From DATGUA01 sp035301545 (GTDB lineage Bacteria > Bacillota > Clostridia > Tissierellales > Tissierellaceae): DNA of 64,000 nucleotides. The translations under genes and the position numbers were made by a program. The notes beneath the pieces are model-generated. The model was given only the letters and a program-made list of their open reading frames with translations. It was not told the DNA's origin and did no database searches. Shown in pieces: positions 43,473 through 53,248 of this stretch. How positions within the stretch are numbered: the stretch's first letter is position 1; every line of letters begins with the position of its first letter. Location of the stretch: contig DATGUA010000071.1 in NCBI GenBank assembly GCA_035301545.1, positions 13,196 through 77,195 on the forward strand, written 5' to 3'.

Positions 43473-44930
43473 TTATTTCCCCTCCGGTCTTCCAATTAAT
43501 TGTCCTTTACCTACAGCGAATATATCATCTACTGACATTTGAAAGTCTATATCTCTTCCTTCAAATTTAGCTCTTTCATTTAACATACTATTATTAAAAT
43601 CTACTAAATCTTTAGTAAATGGTATATTTCCAATCATTAAATATCTTACAGCACCATTATTATCTCTAGCCGGCATCATTTTACCAATATTATAATTTGA
43701 TGGTGCAAATGGAATATCTATAATTCCTTGCTCCATAGCTTTTACTGTACCTACTGTTAAATCTCCACTTCCTACTTCTAAGGTTTTTTCTAATATACAT
43801 TTTGTTTCAGCTTTTATAATACTAATTTCTTGTTCTAACTCTTTACTCATAGTCATTCTCTGACCAGCTAATAAGTTTAAAGTCATTTTTGTTGCTTTAA
43901 TTCCTGATGCATTAGCTTCTTTTGTTGGTATACCTATAGCTTCATGAGGAGTTTTTACTATTACTTTAGTTGCTCCTGCTAAAGCTGCTGCTGTTGAACC
44001 TAAGGATATAACTCCAAAAGCTTTTGCTTCATCTTCTGGGAATCCACCCATCCATTGATGAAATACGGTAGTTACTACACAATCTTTGTATCCAAATCTT
44101 TCTAAGTACTCTTCAGTTTGTTCTTCTAAAGCCCTAACTGCTGCTACGTCTTGAATTAAATTACCACATTGTCCATATCCTACTGTAATACTTTTAACTC
44201 CTTGTTCAGCTGCTAATAATGCTTCTATAATTCCTACTGCATTAGATATAGATGGGGGTACTAAAGTTCCAGTCAAAGGTCCAAAAGGTTCTCTATTTAT
44301 ACTTATCCCTTGTTCTTCATAAAATCCAACTAATCTATCACAGTATTGCCAATCTTTAATAGATTTTTCTACTGAAACTGCTTTTGCATATGGAATATTA
44401 TAACTTATACCTCCACCTTCATTTGATGTCCATCCTGAAGCATGGATTATTTCTGCTAATAATCTTGAATCTGGAGTACCATGTCTAGCTTGTAATGGTA
44501 AATTTACATTTTCAAATACCTTTCTACCACCTTCAACACCATGATTTACTCCTGGGAATCCATTTAATAAAGATCTTCTAGCTTTTATTGATTCCTCAAT
44601 ACCTGTTTCACATTCATCATATCTATTTTGTCTAGTATATGAATCTATAGTTGAAGGTAAGAAATCTGCTCCTCCTTCTTTGTCAAGATAATTTAATAAT
44701 TCAATATGTTCATCAATTAATGCAACTCCTGCTCTAGGTTGGGCTAATGTAACTCCTTCTTCTTTAGCCTTTTCTAATTTGGCTGCAAAACTTTTTTCTG
44801 CTGGTACATCTTTTAAGTAGTCTACTGCCTCTTGTAAGTCCACATCCTTACCTGTTGGCCATTGATTAAGTACTTCTTCTCTTTCTTTAAAAAACTGATC
44901 GTTACTAAGCTTTTTATTTTTCAACTCCAT
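43473..44930 (-). CDS. glmE: Glutamate mutase epsilon (E) subunit
   Basis: Catalytic TIM-barrel subunit of adenosylcobalamin-dependent glutamate mutase. 485 aa from the ATG at 44930 (MELKNKKLSND), preferred over an upstream GTG because GGAGG fits it. ARHGTPDSRLLAEIIHASGWTSNEGGGISYNIPY and VFHQWMGGFPEDEAKAFGVISLGS are family blocks that form the substrate arginine claw. It begins 17 bases inside glmL and abuts mal, so these are translationally coupled. Confidence 0.97.
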   Translation of the reverse strand: MELKNKKLSNDQFFKEREEVLNQWPTGKDVDLQEAVDYLKDVPAEKSFAAKLEKAKEEGVTLAQPRAGVALIDEHIELLNYLDKEGGADFLPSTIDSYTRQNRYDECETGIEESIKARRSLLNGFPGVNHGVEGGRKVFENVNLPLQARHGTPDSRLLAEIIHASGWTSNEGGGISYNIPYAKAVSVEKSIKDWQYCDRLVGFYEEQGISINREPFGPLTGTLVPPSISNAVGIIEALLAAEQGVKSITVGYGQCGNLIQDVAAVRALEEQTEEYLERFGYKDCVVTTVFHQWMGGFPEDEAKAFGVISLGSTAAALAGATKVIVKTPHEAIGIPTKEANASGIKATKMTLNLLAGQRMTMSKELEQEISIIKAETKCILEKTLEVGSGDLTVGTVKAMEQGIIDIPFAPSNYNIGKMMPARDNNGAVRYLMIGNIPFTKDLVDFNNSMLNERAKFEGRDIDFQMSVDDIFAVGKGQLIGRPEGK

Positions 44931-46326
44931 CAGTACTACCTCCACTATTTACTATATATTTTTTTAGCATTCTTACTGCCATATTATTATCTATCATAGA
45001 GAGCAAGCCCATTGCTGATAAAATATAATCTTTGTCTATTAAAAACTGTGGATCCTTTGGTTTTAATGAATTAGGATCATCTACTGTTAATAAAGAAGCT
45101 TTTAATATTTCAAAAGGATTTTTACTATTTACTATAATTCCACCTGTACCTATTAGATAAGGTAATTCGATTAAGTCTTTTCCCGTTTGAGAATACATAG
45201 CTCCTAAAGGAGAATATATAGATTCTATTTTTCCTGCATGTCTTTTCATTGAAATATCTAAGCATACTTTAGCCATCGCTTCATCAAAAACTATATCTTT
45301 ATCCTCTTTAGAAATAAATGATGTATTATTATATCTATATTCAAATTCTTCCTCTAAGTCATATTCATCTATATCTAAATATTTCTTCATTAGCCTATTA
45401 CCTGCTGCCTCTGATACAGCTATAGCTGAGTACCTCATACCTAGATCTCCTTCTACAGTTCTTTTTGCTATAGGTTCTTCTAGTCCTCTTAATATAACAG
45501 AAGGTCTACTAGGCTCTCCCTCACCTATAGAATGTATATCTGTAGTTGCTCCGCCTATATCTGTTACTACTAAATCACCAATTCCTTCTTCATCTTTTGT
45601 TCCTTTAGATAATACCTCTGCAGCCTTTAAAACAGAAGCTGGTGTAGGCATTAATATTTCAGAAATTGATTCTTGAACATGTTCCATTCCTTTTGCATTT
45701 GTAATTTGTTTCATAAATATATTTCTTATAGTTTCTCTTGCAGGTTCAACATTAATATCATTTAAATTAGGCATGACATTCTCAGTAATATAATATTCAA
45801 TATCATCACCAAATAATGATATTATTTCATCATTACAGGATTTATTTCCTGCAACTACTATTGGTACATCTATCTTATATTTTGCAATCATATTAGCATT
45901 ATGATTTATACATTCAATATTACCACCATCAGTTCCTCCTGCTAGAAGTATCATATCTGCTTCAGAATTTTTTATTTCTTCTAATTCACTATTAATCAGA
46001 TTATGACTATAAGTTTTAATAACTCTAGCTCCTGCTCCTAAAGCTGCCCTTTCTGCTGCTTCAGATGTTAATTCTGGAACTAAACCAATAGCAATTATTT
46101 TTAATCCACCTGCTGCTGATGAACATGCAAGTTTTTTAACTATATTAATCTCTTTTTTTTCAACTTTTTCAAAAGCTTTATCTAAAGCTTTGTTATGTCC
46201 GATAGTGACATCAGTTTCTACTGTTGTATATGCTTTTCCTGTGGCAATTATTTCCTCTTTTTCTATATCAATTAAGGTTACTTTAGTATATGTACTGCCA
46301 AAGTCACTAAAAAGATAACAATCCAT
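44914..46326 (-). CDS. glmL: GlmL/MutL, glutamate mutase-associated reactivase-like protein
   Basis: 470 aa ASKHA-fold ATPase found with glutamate mutase in clostridia; it is thought to help reactivate or assemble the B12 enzyme. LFSDFGSTYTKVTLIDIE is the phosphate-1 loop, and LVVTDIGGATTDIHSIG and GTGGIIVNS are the other nucleotide-binding motifs. It lies between glmS and glmE exactly as in known mutS-mutL-mutE operons, 11 bases after glmS. Confidence 0.95.
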   Translation of the reverse strand: MDCYLFSDFGSTYTKVTLIDIEKEEIIATGKAYTTVETDVTIGHNKALDKAFEKVEKKEINIVKKLACSSAAGGLKIIAIGLVPELTSEAAERAALGAGARVIKTYSHNLINSELEEIKNSEADMILLAGGTDGGNIECINHNANMIAKYKIDVPIVVAGNKSCNDEIISLFGDDIEYYITENVMPNLNDINVEPARETIRNIFMKQITNAKGMEHVQESISEILMPTPASVLKAAEVLSKGTKDEEGIGDLVVTDIGGATTDIHSIGEGEPSRPSVILRGLEEPIAKRTVEGDLGMRYSAIAVSEAAGNRLMKKYLDIDEYDLEEEFEYRYNNTSFISKEDKDIVFDEAMAKVCLDISMKRHAGKIESIYSPLGAMYSQTGKDLIELPYLIGTGGIIVNSKNPFEILKASLLTVDDPNSLKPKDPQFLIDKDYILSAMGLLSMIDNNMAVRMLKKYIVNSGGSTDGVEK

Positions 46327-46337
46327 TATATCCTCCC

Positions 46338-46748
46338 CTAATTATATAAATCTTCCTGTAAATCACTAATAGACGTTTCTACAGAAGTTCCTGGTGGATA
46401 TACCCTATCAAATCCCATTTCCTTAAATCTTCCATAAACATCTTCCCATTTTTGTTTTCCAACTACTATATTTCCACCTACATATAAAAGTACATCTTCT
46501 AATCCTGCTTCATTACATTTTTCTTTCATTCCTCTACAATCAATTTCACCATGACCATATAATGATGAAACTAAGATTGCATCAGCATCAGTTTCGATTG
46601 CTGCATTTATAAAATCCTCTTGTGGTGAAAGTACACCAATATTTACTACATTAAAGCCTGCATTAGATAATGAATGATCCAATATTTTGTTTCCAACTGC
46701 ATGACAATCTGAACCAATTACTCCTAGTACAATCGTTTTCTTATCCAC
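46338..46748 (-). CDS. glmS: Glutamate mutase sigma (S) subunit, B12-binding
   Basis: 136 aa flavodoxin-like cobalamin-binding subunit, full length. VLGVIGSDCHAVGNKILDHSLSNAGFNVVNIGVLSPQEDF contains the D-x-H-x-x-G motif whose histidine ligates cobalt, and SSLYGHGEIDCRG and LYVGGNIVVG complete the nucleotide-tail pocket. The start is GTG at 46748 with AAGGAGG eight bases away. First gene of a long operon running to citF. Confidence 0.97.
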   Translation of the reverse strand: MDKKTIVLGVIGSDCHAVGNKILDHSLSNAGFNVVNIGVLSPQEDFINAAIETDADAILVSSLYGHGEIDCRGMKEKCNEAGLEDVLLYVGGNIVVGKQKWEDVYGRFKEMGFDRVYPPGTSVETSISDLQEDLYN

Positions 46749-46873
46749 TTAATTGACCTCCTTAATATTTTGGTTTTGTCTATATCTATCTTCACCATAA
46801 TAATAACATATTCTGTTCTAAATACAAGTATATTTTTATCAGGGAATACCCTTTCCTTCTGCATTTTTCAAGG

Positions 46874-46912
46874 AATATGAAAGTAGCTAATGTCCCTCTT
46901 TCATATTTTTTA
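46874..46912 (+). terminator. Orphan plus-strand terminator-like hairpin upstream of glmS
   Basis: AATATGAAAG pairs with CTTTCATATT around a 14-base loop and is followed by a long T-rich tract on the plus strand. No plus-strand gene precedes it, so it may end an antisense or small RNA from the glmS leader. Confidence 0.5.
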
Positions 46913-46938
46913 TTTTTTTCACACTAATTTAAGTTTAA

Positions 46939-46986
46939 CATATAAAAATTGCAAGTTTCTACTAAGAAACTTGCAATTTTTATATG
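46939..46986 (-). terminator. Strong terminator after lplA
   Basis: A 22-bp perfect stem (CATATAAAAATTGCAAGTTTCT and complement) with a 4-base loop sits 11 bases after the lplA stop codon; T-tracts are present in both directions. Confidence 0.9.
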
Positions 46987-46997
46987 TTTTTTATTTT

Positions 46998-47990
46998 TTA
47001 ATCAAATAATAATTCTATAAATTCCTCAAGCTCTATATCTCCAAAATATTCTTTTAGATTTTTTTCTTTTAGAATAGTTCTTATATGATCTTTTTCGTAC
47101 CTTTCTCCTTTTAACTTATCTTCTAAGTTTTGAATATCTTCTACTCCAAAAAAATCCCCAAATATTTTACATCCATCTATTACTCCATTTTTTATATCTA
47201 GTCTAACATCTATTGAACCAAATGGAAATCTTTTATAATTAGAAAAATTAGAATCTGGGGAATATCCATAATTCCACTCCCAAGTACCGTATCTTTCATT
47301 ATAGATTTTATCTATTCCTTTTAATTCCTCTTCCGATAATATATATTCTTCTGGTTCTTCCTTTTTCATTTCAAACATGGTCCTTAAAAGTGTATCTTTA
47401 AACTCTTCCATACCTATGCGATCATCCATATATGGCTTTATATTTGTTACTCTACTTCTAACAGATTTAACTCCTTTAGATTTATATTTATCTTCTCTTA
47501 CATTTAACGATTCTGTTAATGCATCTAAATCTACATCAAATAGCATAGCACCATGATTTAAAACTCTATTCCTTTTAACAGACTGAGCAATTCCTGCAAA
47601 TTTTTTTCCATCAATTACAAGATCATTTCTTCCTGAGAACTCAGATTCTACTCCTAATTTTTCTAAAGCTTTCATGATAGGAATATTATATTTCTTTAGA
47701 TCAATTATTCTTTCTCCTTGAGAAGTAGTTATAATTGAATAATTCAAATTACCTAAATCATGATATACTGCTCCACCACCTGTAGGTCTTCTTACTACTT
47801 GTATATTATTTTCTTCTACATATTTATTATTAATTTCTTCTCTAGCATTTTGATTTTTACCTATTATAATAGAAGGACCATTAATCCATAATATTAAATA
47901 ATCTTCATCTTTAGGTAAATTTGTAAAACAGTATTCTTCAAAAGCTAGATTATACTCAGCATCATTTGAATTATTTACTATATATTTCAT
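46998..47990 (-). CDS. lplA: Lipoate--protein ligase A
   Basis: Activates free lipoate with ATP and attaches it to carrier lysines such as GcvH. 330 aa, normal for the form with the small C-terminal domain. RRPTGGGAVYHDLGNLNYSII (lipoyl-AMP binding) and SEFSGRNDLVIDGKKFAGIAQSVKRNRVLNHGAMLFDVDL with the GKKFAG lysine are diagnostic. The C-terminal 80 residues match Lip_prot_lig_C. It is monocistronic with its own strong terminator. Confidence 0.96.
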   Translation of the reverse strand: MKYIVNNSNDAEYNLAFEEYCFTNLPKDEDYLILWINGPSIIIGKNQNAREEINNKYVEENNIQVVRRPTGGGAVYHDLGNLNYSIITTSQGERIIDLKKYNIPIMKALEKLGVESEFSGRNDLVIDGKKFAGIAQSVKRNRVLNHGAMLFDVDLDALTESLNVREDKYKSKGVKSVRSRVTNIKPYMDDRIGMEEFKDTLLRTMFEMKKEEPEEYILSEEELKGIDKIYNERYGTWEWNYGYSPDSNFSNYKRFPFGSIDVRLDIKNGVIDGCKIFGDFFGVEDIQNLEDKLKGERYEKDHIRTILKEKNLKEYFGDIELEEFIELLFD

Positions 47991-48020
47991 TTTTTATCCC
48001 CCATTGTTTATTATTTTATA

Positions 48021-48794
48021 TTACCAGCTTCCACCAGCTCCTCCTCCACCGGAACGACCACCTCCTCCACTAGATCCACCTGATCCACCACCAAATCCTC
48101 CTCCGCCTCTAGGGCCACCTCTACCTAATCCTCTGAAGAGACTAAAGGTTAACCATCCTCCAAAAAACTTAAAATCTATAAATATAAATATACCCAAAAA
48201 TATTATTACTAATAAAGGAGATATTCTCCTATCTTCTTCATCTTCTACATTCTCTGATGATATACCTTCTCTAGTATCTAAACTAATATCATATTCTTTC
48301 TCTACATAATCTAAAATATCTTCAAAGCCCTGTATAATACCAGCATTATAATCACCATCAGAAAAATTTGGAATTATTGAATTATTAATAATTCTTTTTA
48401 TTCGCCCGGCAGGTAAAGCTCCCTCTAGTCCATAACCTGTCTCTATCCATAATTCATTATCTTCTAAAGAAATCAGGATTAATAATCCATTATCTTCTTC
48501 CTTGCTACCTATTTCCCATTTTTCATATAGAGAAGTAGCATATCTATTTATATCCATTGAATCTAGAGAATTTATAGTAGCTACTACTATTTGGGCTCCT
48601 GTCTTTTCGTATAATTCCTTATTTACTTCAATTATATAATTTTCCGCCTCATTATCTATTATATTACCTTCATCATAAACATAAAATTCATAGCTACTTT
48701 CAGGTAGGGAATCGACTCCATCAACTTTAAAACCAAAAGGAATTAAGAGTAAGATCAATATAATTATACTTGTTCTTTTAATATTGTTCTTCAT
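48021..48794 (-). CDS. TPM-domain (YgcG-type) membrane protein
   Basis: 257 aa from the ATG at 48794, which has AAGAGGTG in front. A signal peptide (about 8-26) is followed by an extracytoplasmic TPM domain (about 35-175; VYDEGNIIDNEAENYIIEVNKELYEKTGAQIVVATI), a membrane helix (LLVIIFLGIFIFIDF) and a tail of nearly pure glycine, serine and arginine (GGGGFGGGSGGSSGGGG). Such proteins are often paired with LemA, as here (lemA ends just upstream). The function is unclear; phosphatase or photosystem-repair roles of distant homologues may not apply. Confidence 0.9.
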   Translation of the reverse strand: MKNNIKRTSIIILILLLIPFGFKVDGVDSLPESSYEFYVYDEGNIIDNEAENYIIEVNKELYEKTGAQIVVATINSLDSMDINRYATSLYEKWEIGSKEEDNGLLILISLEDNELWIETGYGLEGALPAGRIKRIINNSIIPNFSDGDYNAGIIQGFEDILDYVEKEYDISLDTREGISSENVEDEEDRRISPLLVIIFLGIFIFIDFKFFGGWLTFSLFRGLGRGGPRGGGGFGGGSGGSSGGGGRSGGGGAGGSW

Positions 48795-48806
48795 TATAAA
48801 CACCTC

Positions 48807-49361
48807 TTAAAAATCAACTTCTGGAACCTCTGCATCTTCTTCATTTATTTCAAAATATTCTTTTCTATCAAAATTAAATATACCTGCTATCATATTAGTT
48901 GGGAATCTTCTAATCTTTCCATTATATGACTCTACTGATTCATTATATCTCATTCTTTCAGTAGATATCTTATTTTCAGTACTTGCTAATTCAGCTTGTA
49001 ATTCTGAGAAGTTTTCATTAGCCTTAAGTTCTGGATAATTTTCAACTATTACATTTAAATTACCAAGTGCTTGACTTAATTCTGCATCTGCTTCTGCATA
49101 TTCTTCTGGAGTATCAGCTGATTGGATACCACTTCTAGCTTCAGTGATTTGAGTCAATACCTTTTCTTCATGACTTGCATATCCTTTTACAGTTTCTAGT
49201 AAATTAGGTATTAAATCAGCCCTACGTTTCAATTGGTTTTCTACCTGTGCCCATGATCCATCTACACTTTCTTCCATAGATACTAAACCATTATAACTGC
49301 TTCCAAGTATGATTGCTATTATTACTACTATTACTATAGGTATTAATGCCTTCCTCATCAT
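48807..49361 (-). CDS. lemA: LemA family protein
   Basis: 184 aa. An N-terminal membrane helix (about 5-25) is followed by a long helical extracytoplasmic domain: NGLVSMEESVDGSWAQVENQLKRRADLIPNLLETVKGYASHE and NEFSELQAELASTENKISTERMRYNESV-like sequences (here NENFSELQ...) are LemA hallmarks. It is first in a two-gene unit with the TPM protein, a widespread pairing of unknown function. Confidence 0.95.
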   Translation of the reverse strand: MMRKALIPIVIVVIIAIILGSSYNGLVSMEESVDGSWAQVENQLKRRADLIPNLLETVKGYASHEEKVLTQITEARSGIQSADTPEEYAEADAELSQALGNLNVIVENYPELKANENFSELQAELASTENKISTERMRYNESVESYNGKIRRFPTNMIAGIFNFDRKEYFEINEEDAEVPEVDF

Positions 49362-49372
49362 TCTCCTCCTTA

Positions 49373-50539
49373 TTATTCAATATCATATACTTTTATATTA
49401 TCAATTGCGTCTTTAACTAATCCATCTATATCTAAAGCTTTCTCAGATTCTTCAATATCTTTTAATTTAGGTTTTATAACTGGATGTTTTGGTAAAAATA
49501 TTGTACAAGAGTCTTTATGAGGTATTATAGATGTTTCATAGGTTTCTATATCTCTTGAAATATCTATAATATCCACTTTATCCATTCCAATTAAAGGTCT
49601 TAATATAGGTAAATTTGTAATATTATTAATAACCGATATTCCTTCAATAGTCTGACTTGCTACTTGCCCTAAACTTTCACCAGTTATTAAGGCATTATAA
49701 TTATTAGATTTAGCAATTTCTTCTGCTATTCGCATCATAAATCTGCGAGATAATATAGTCATTTCTTTTTCTGGACAATATTCATTAATTGCCTTTTGTA
49801 TATTTAACACATTTACACTGTGAAGTTTCATCTTTCCTGTGTATCTAGACATAATCTTTGCTAGATTTTTTACTTTTTCCTCTGCTCTTTCTGAAGTAAA
49901 GGGATATGAATGATAATGGACTGCATTTATTTGTACCCCTCTCTTAGCCATTATAAATCCAGCTACTGGACTATCTATTCCTCCTGATAATAATAATAAT
50001 CCTTTTCCATTAGTACCTACTGGCATCCCTCCATAGGCTTTTATCTTTTCTGTATAAATATATACTCTTTCTTTTATATCTATATATACATATAAATCTG
50101 GATCATGTACATCTACTTTTAAATTATTAAATCCTTTTAATACTTTTGCTCCTATAATTCTAGATACTTCAGGAGATTTTATTGAGAATTTTTTATCTGA
50201 TCTATTTGTTTCTATTTTAAATGTTTCTATCTTATTTTTGTCTAATCTTTCTTTGGTAGCTAATAAAGCAGCCTTTTCTATATCTTCCATATCTTTTTCT
50301 ACTCTTATACATGGACTTATATATACTAGGCCAAATACTTTTTTTAATCTATTTATTATTGTAGGAAAATATTTTTCATCAGCCTCAATATATATTTTTC
50401 CTTGGTCCTTATAGATTTCTTCATATCCTATATCTTTAATTACTCTAATCATTTGTCCAATTAATTGTGTTTCAAAATAGCTTCTATTCTGTCCTTTTAA
50501 TGCTATTTCTCCTACACTTACACTTAGTACCTTTTTCAA
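49373..50539 (-). CDS. thiI: tRNA sulfurtransferase ThiI
   Basis: 388 aa enzyme for 4-thiouridine in tRNA and, in some species, thiazole synthesis. It has a ferredoxin-like start and THUMP domain (about 1-165) and a PP-loop adenylation domain with LLLLSGGIDSPVAGFIMAKRG. The C-terminal rhodanese domain of E. coli ThiI is absent, as usual in Firmicutes, where a dedicated cysteine desulfurase supplies sulfur directly; such a gene lies four bases upstream. Confidence 0.96.
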   Translation of the reverse strand: MKKVLSVSVGEIALKGQNRSYFETQLIGQMIRVIKDIGYEEIYKDQGKIYIEADEKYFPTIINRLKKVFGLVYISPCIRVEKDMEDIEKAALLATKERLDKNKIETFKIETNRSDKKFSIKSPEVSRIIGAKVLKGFNNLKVDVHDPDLYVYIDIKERVYIYTEKIKAYGGMPVGTNGKGLLLLSGGIDSPVAGFIMAKRGVQINAVHYHSYPFTSERAEEKVKNLAKIMSRYTGKMKLHSVNVLNIQKAINEYCPEKEMTILSRRFMMRIAEEIAKSNNYNALITGESLGQVASQTIEGISVINNITNLPILRPLIGMDKVDIIDISRDIETYETSIIPHKDSCTIFLPKHPVIKPKLKDIEESEKALDIDGLVKDAIDNIKVYDIE

Positions 50540-50543
50540 AATA

Positions 50544-51695
50544 TCACCTCATCATAATCTTTCTAATTTCATCTACTGATTCTTTTAGTATCTTAATAAA
50601 ATAGTTTATATCTTCTTTAGTATTTTCATAAGAAAAGCAAATTCTAATAGCCCCTTCTATTTCCTTATCATCAAGACCTATTGATTCTAATATATGACTT
50701 TTTTCTGTTCCTTTAGAAGAACAAGCTGAAGTTGTTGATACATAAATATCTTTATCTTCTAAATAATGTAATAATACTTCTCCTCTAGTATTTCTAAAAG
50801 AAATATTTAATATATAAGGAGAACTATTTTTCATAGGAGAATTTACTTTTATATCATCAATCTCTTCTTTAATCCGATCTATAGTATACCCTTTTAATTC
50901 TCTAACATATTCAGACTCTTTTTTATATCTTTCATCTAATATTTTTATAGCTTCTCCTAAGCCAATTATTCCTTGTAAATTTTCTGTTCCAGATCTTAGC
51001 CCTTTTTCTTGATTACCCCCAAAGATTATAGGATTTATATTCATACCTTTTTTAATATATAATCCTCCTATACCTTTTGGTCCATAAATCTTATGACCAC
51101 TAAAGGAAAAAGTATCTACTCCTAAATCTCTTAATGAAAATTCAATCTTTCCAAAAGATTGAATCCCATCTACATGTAAATAAGCTTCAGTATTTTTCTC
51201 ACTCATAATTTCCCTAATCTTCTTTATATCTTGTATAGTTCCAATTTCATTATTTACATGAATTATAGATACTAAGATAGTATCAGTCCTTAATTTATTT
51301 TTAAATTCATTTAAATCTATATTACCATACTTATCTGTACTTATATAGGATATATCAAATCCTTCCTTTTCATAATTTTTCATTATATTTAATATAGAAG
51401 GATGCTCTATACTAGTAGCTATTATATGATTTCCCCTTCTTTTCATATTATTTACTATACTTTGCACTGCTATATTATTACTTTCAGTTCCTCCAGATGT
51501 AAAATAAATTTCATCAGAATCTACTTTTAAAACTTTAGAAATTATCTCCCTTGTATTTTCCATTTTTTTTTCAGAATTTAAACCTAGCCTATGAAGTGAT
51601 GATGGATTTCCAAAATCATTTTTAAAACTTTCATACATCTTTTCTAATACTTCCGATCTTATCCTAGTTGTAGCACAATTATCTAAATAAATCAT
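50544..51695 (-). CDS. Cysteine desulfurase (NifS/IscS family, ThiI partner)
   Basis: 383 aa PLP enzyme. YLDNCATTRIRSEVLEKM starts it; the PLP lysine lies in SFSGHKIYGPKG and the catalytic cysteine in STTSACSSKG. The gene precedes thiI by four bases, the arrangement of NifZ-ThiI in Bacillus, so it probably donates sulfur for tRNA 4-thiouridine. AGGTGAAAAT precedes the ATG. Confidence 0.94.
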   Translation of the reverse strand: MIYLDNCATTRIRSEVLEKMYESFKNDFGNPSSLHRLGLNSEKKMENTREIISKVLKVDSDEIYFTSGGTESNNIAVQSIVNNMKRRGNHIIATSIEHPSILNIMKNYEKEGFDISYISTDKYGNIDLNEFKNKLRTDTILVSIIHVNNEIGTIQDIKKIREIMSEKNTEAYLHVDGIQSFGKIEFSLRDLGVDTFSFSGHKIYGPKGIGGLYIKKGMNINPIIFGGNQEKGLRSGTENLQGIIGLGEAIKILDERYKKESEYVRELKGYTIDRIKEEIDDIKVNSPMKNSSPYILNISFRNTRGEVLLHYLEDKDIYVSTTSACSSKGTEKSHILESIGLDDKEIEGAIRICFSYENTKEDINYFIKILKESVDEIRKIMMR

Positions 51696-51822
51696 ATTTT
51701 CACCTCATCTTTATCTTTAGCGATTTATTATAACCTTTCTATACTATTATAGTGTATTATCCTATTATTATAAAGGATTAAGAAGTTATTGTTTTTCACT
51801 TTATTTTTAGTAGATTATATAA

Positions 51823-53247
51823 TTATAAATTTATAGATTGATATTCTTCTAGTAAACTTAAATCCCCTTTTTTATATATCTCTCCATCTTTTAACCATAT
51901 AACTTTATTACCTAGATAATTAGCACAACGACTGTCATGGGTGATAGTTATCATGGATAATAACTTTCTCTCATTTATCTTATTTAATTCTTCAATCATT
52001 AACTGTAAACTCTTATAATCTTGACCTACAGTCGGCTCATCAAATAATAATATGTCTGGATCCATAGCTAGAATAGACGCTAGACTTACTTTTCTCTTTT
52101 GTCCTTCAGATAAACTGTGAGGATGTCTATCTTCTAATCCATTTAGCTTGAAAACTTCTATTAATTCCTCAACTCTTTCTTCAGATATAGACTGTAATTG
52201 GATTTCTTCCTTAACGGTAGGCATAAACAGTTGATAATTCGGGTTTTGAAGTATTACCCCTATATTAGTATATTTATTTCTACCTTTGTATTTAGAATAA
52301 AGTTTTCCTTTTGTAGGTTTTATTAATCCTGATAATAAATTTATAAAGGATGTCTTTCCACAACCATTTTCCCCAATTAATACCCATCTTTCTCCCTCAT
52401 ATAATGAGAAGTCAATATTATCTAAAATTACTTTATCTTTTACCTTCCAACTTATATTTTCCGCCTTTAATAATATTTCATTTTTAGTATTATAAATTAA
52501 ACTTTTTCCTTTAATATCTAAATTAGCTAATTCTTTTTTGTCTAGAAACCCTTTAAAATCATCTAGATTAGTGAAGAGTTTATAATAATCCTTTTCTAAC
52601 CATAAAACCTTGTCAGCATAATTAAGAACCCAATCTAGCCTATGCTCTACTAATATAACTGAATAATTACCTTCTTCACATAATGATTTTAAAGTTTCTA
52701 ATAAGTCCTGTGAGCTTTTTTGGTCTAAATTAGCTAATGGTTCATCTAATAATAGAATTTTCTGCATCATAGCTAAAGTTGTAGCAGTGATTAATTTCTG
52801 TTTTTCTCCTCCTGATAATACACTGGAATTTGTATTCACTTCAAGATTCATTATATTTAATGCAGATAAAACTCTTTCTTCTATTTCTTTTCTATCTATT
52901 TTAAGGTTTTCTAAAGGAAATGCTATTTCATCTTCAACTTTGTCAAAAATAATTTGTTCATCAGCATTTTGTAGTACACTTCCAATATATTTAGCCCTTT
53001 CTAATGTTTCAACATCTAATATAGAACTATCCTTATATTTTATATCCCCTCTTATCTTCCCTTCCTTTAAATAGGGTATAATTCCATTTATACTATACAA
53101 TAAAGTAGATTTACCTCCGCCAGAAGGACCTGTTATAAATAGAAAATCACCAGAATCAATTTTTAAATTTAAATTCTTAATTATATAGTCTTCGCTATTT
53201 TTATATTTTATTGTTAAATCATATATATTTAAACAATTAGTCTCCAA
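51823..53247 (-). CDS. ECF transporter ATPase, two ABC domains fused
   Basis: 474 aa with two complete nucleotide-binding domains. The first has GPSGGGKSTLLYSI, LSGGEKQKL and LLLDEPLANLD; the second has GENGCGKTSFINLL, LSEGQKRKVSL and LLFDEPTVGQD. Energy-coupling-factor modules with fused EcfA1-EcfA2 are common in dedicated (group I) systems. It uses a TTG start at 53247 with GGGGAG upstream. It lies one base after ecfT, last of a three-gene ECF operon. Confidence 0.93.
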   Translation of the reverse strand: METNCLNIYDLTIKYKNSEDYIIKNLNLKIDSGDFLFITGPSGGGKSTLLYSINGIIPYLKEGKIRGDIKYKDSSILDVETLERAKYIGSVLQNADEQIIFDKVEDEIAFPLENLKIDRKEIEERVLSALNIMNLEVNTNSSVLSGGEKQKLITATTLAMMQKILLLDEPLANLDQKSSQDLLETLKSLCEEGNYSVILVEHRLDWVLNYADKVLWLEKDYYKLFTNLDDFKGFLDKKELANLDIKGKSLIYNTKNEILLKAENISWKVKDKVILDNIDFSLYEGERWVLIGENGCGKTSFINLLSGLIKPTKGKLYSKYKGRNKYTNIGVILQNPNYQLFMPTVKEEIQLQSISEERVEELIEVFKLNGLEDRHPHSLSEGQKRKVSLASILAMDPDILLFDEPTVGQDYKSLQLMIEELNKINERKLLSMITITHDSRCANYLGNKVIWLKDGEIYKKGDLSLLEEYQSINL

Positions 53248-53248
53248 T

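Noticed and set aside
48004..48309. Proline-rich open frame on the plus strand
   Set aside because: It is the antisense of the Gly/Ser-rich tail and following part of the TPM-domain gene; codon content follows from the complementary strand.
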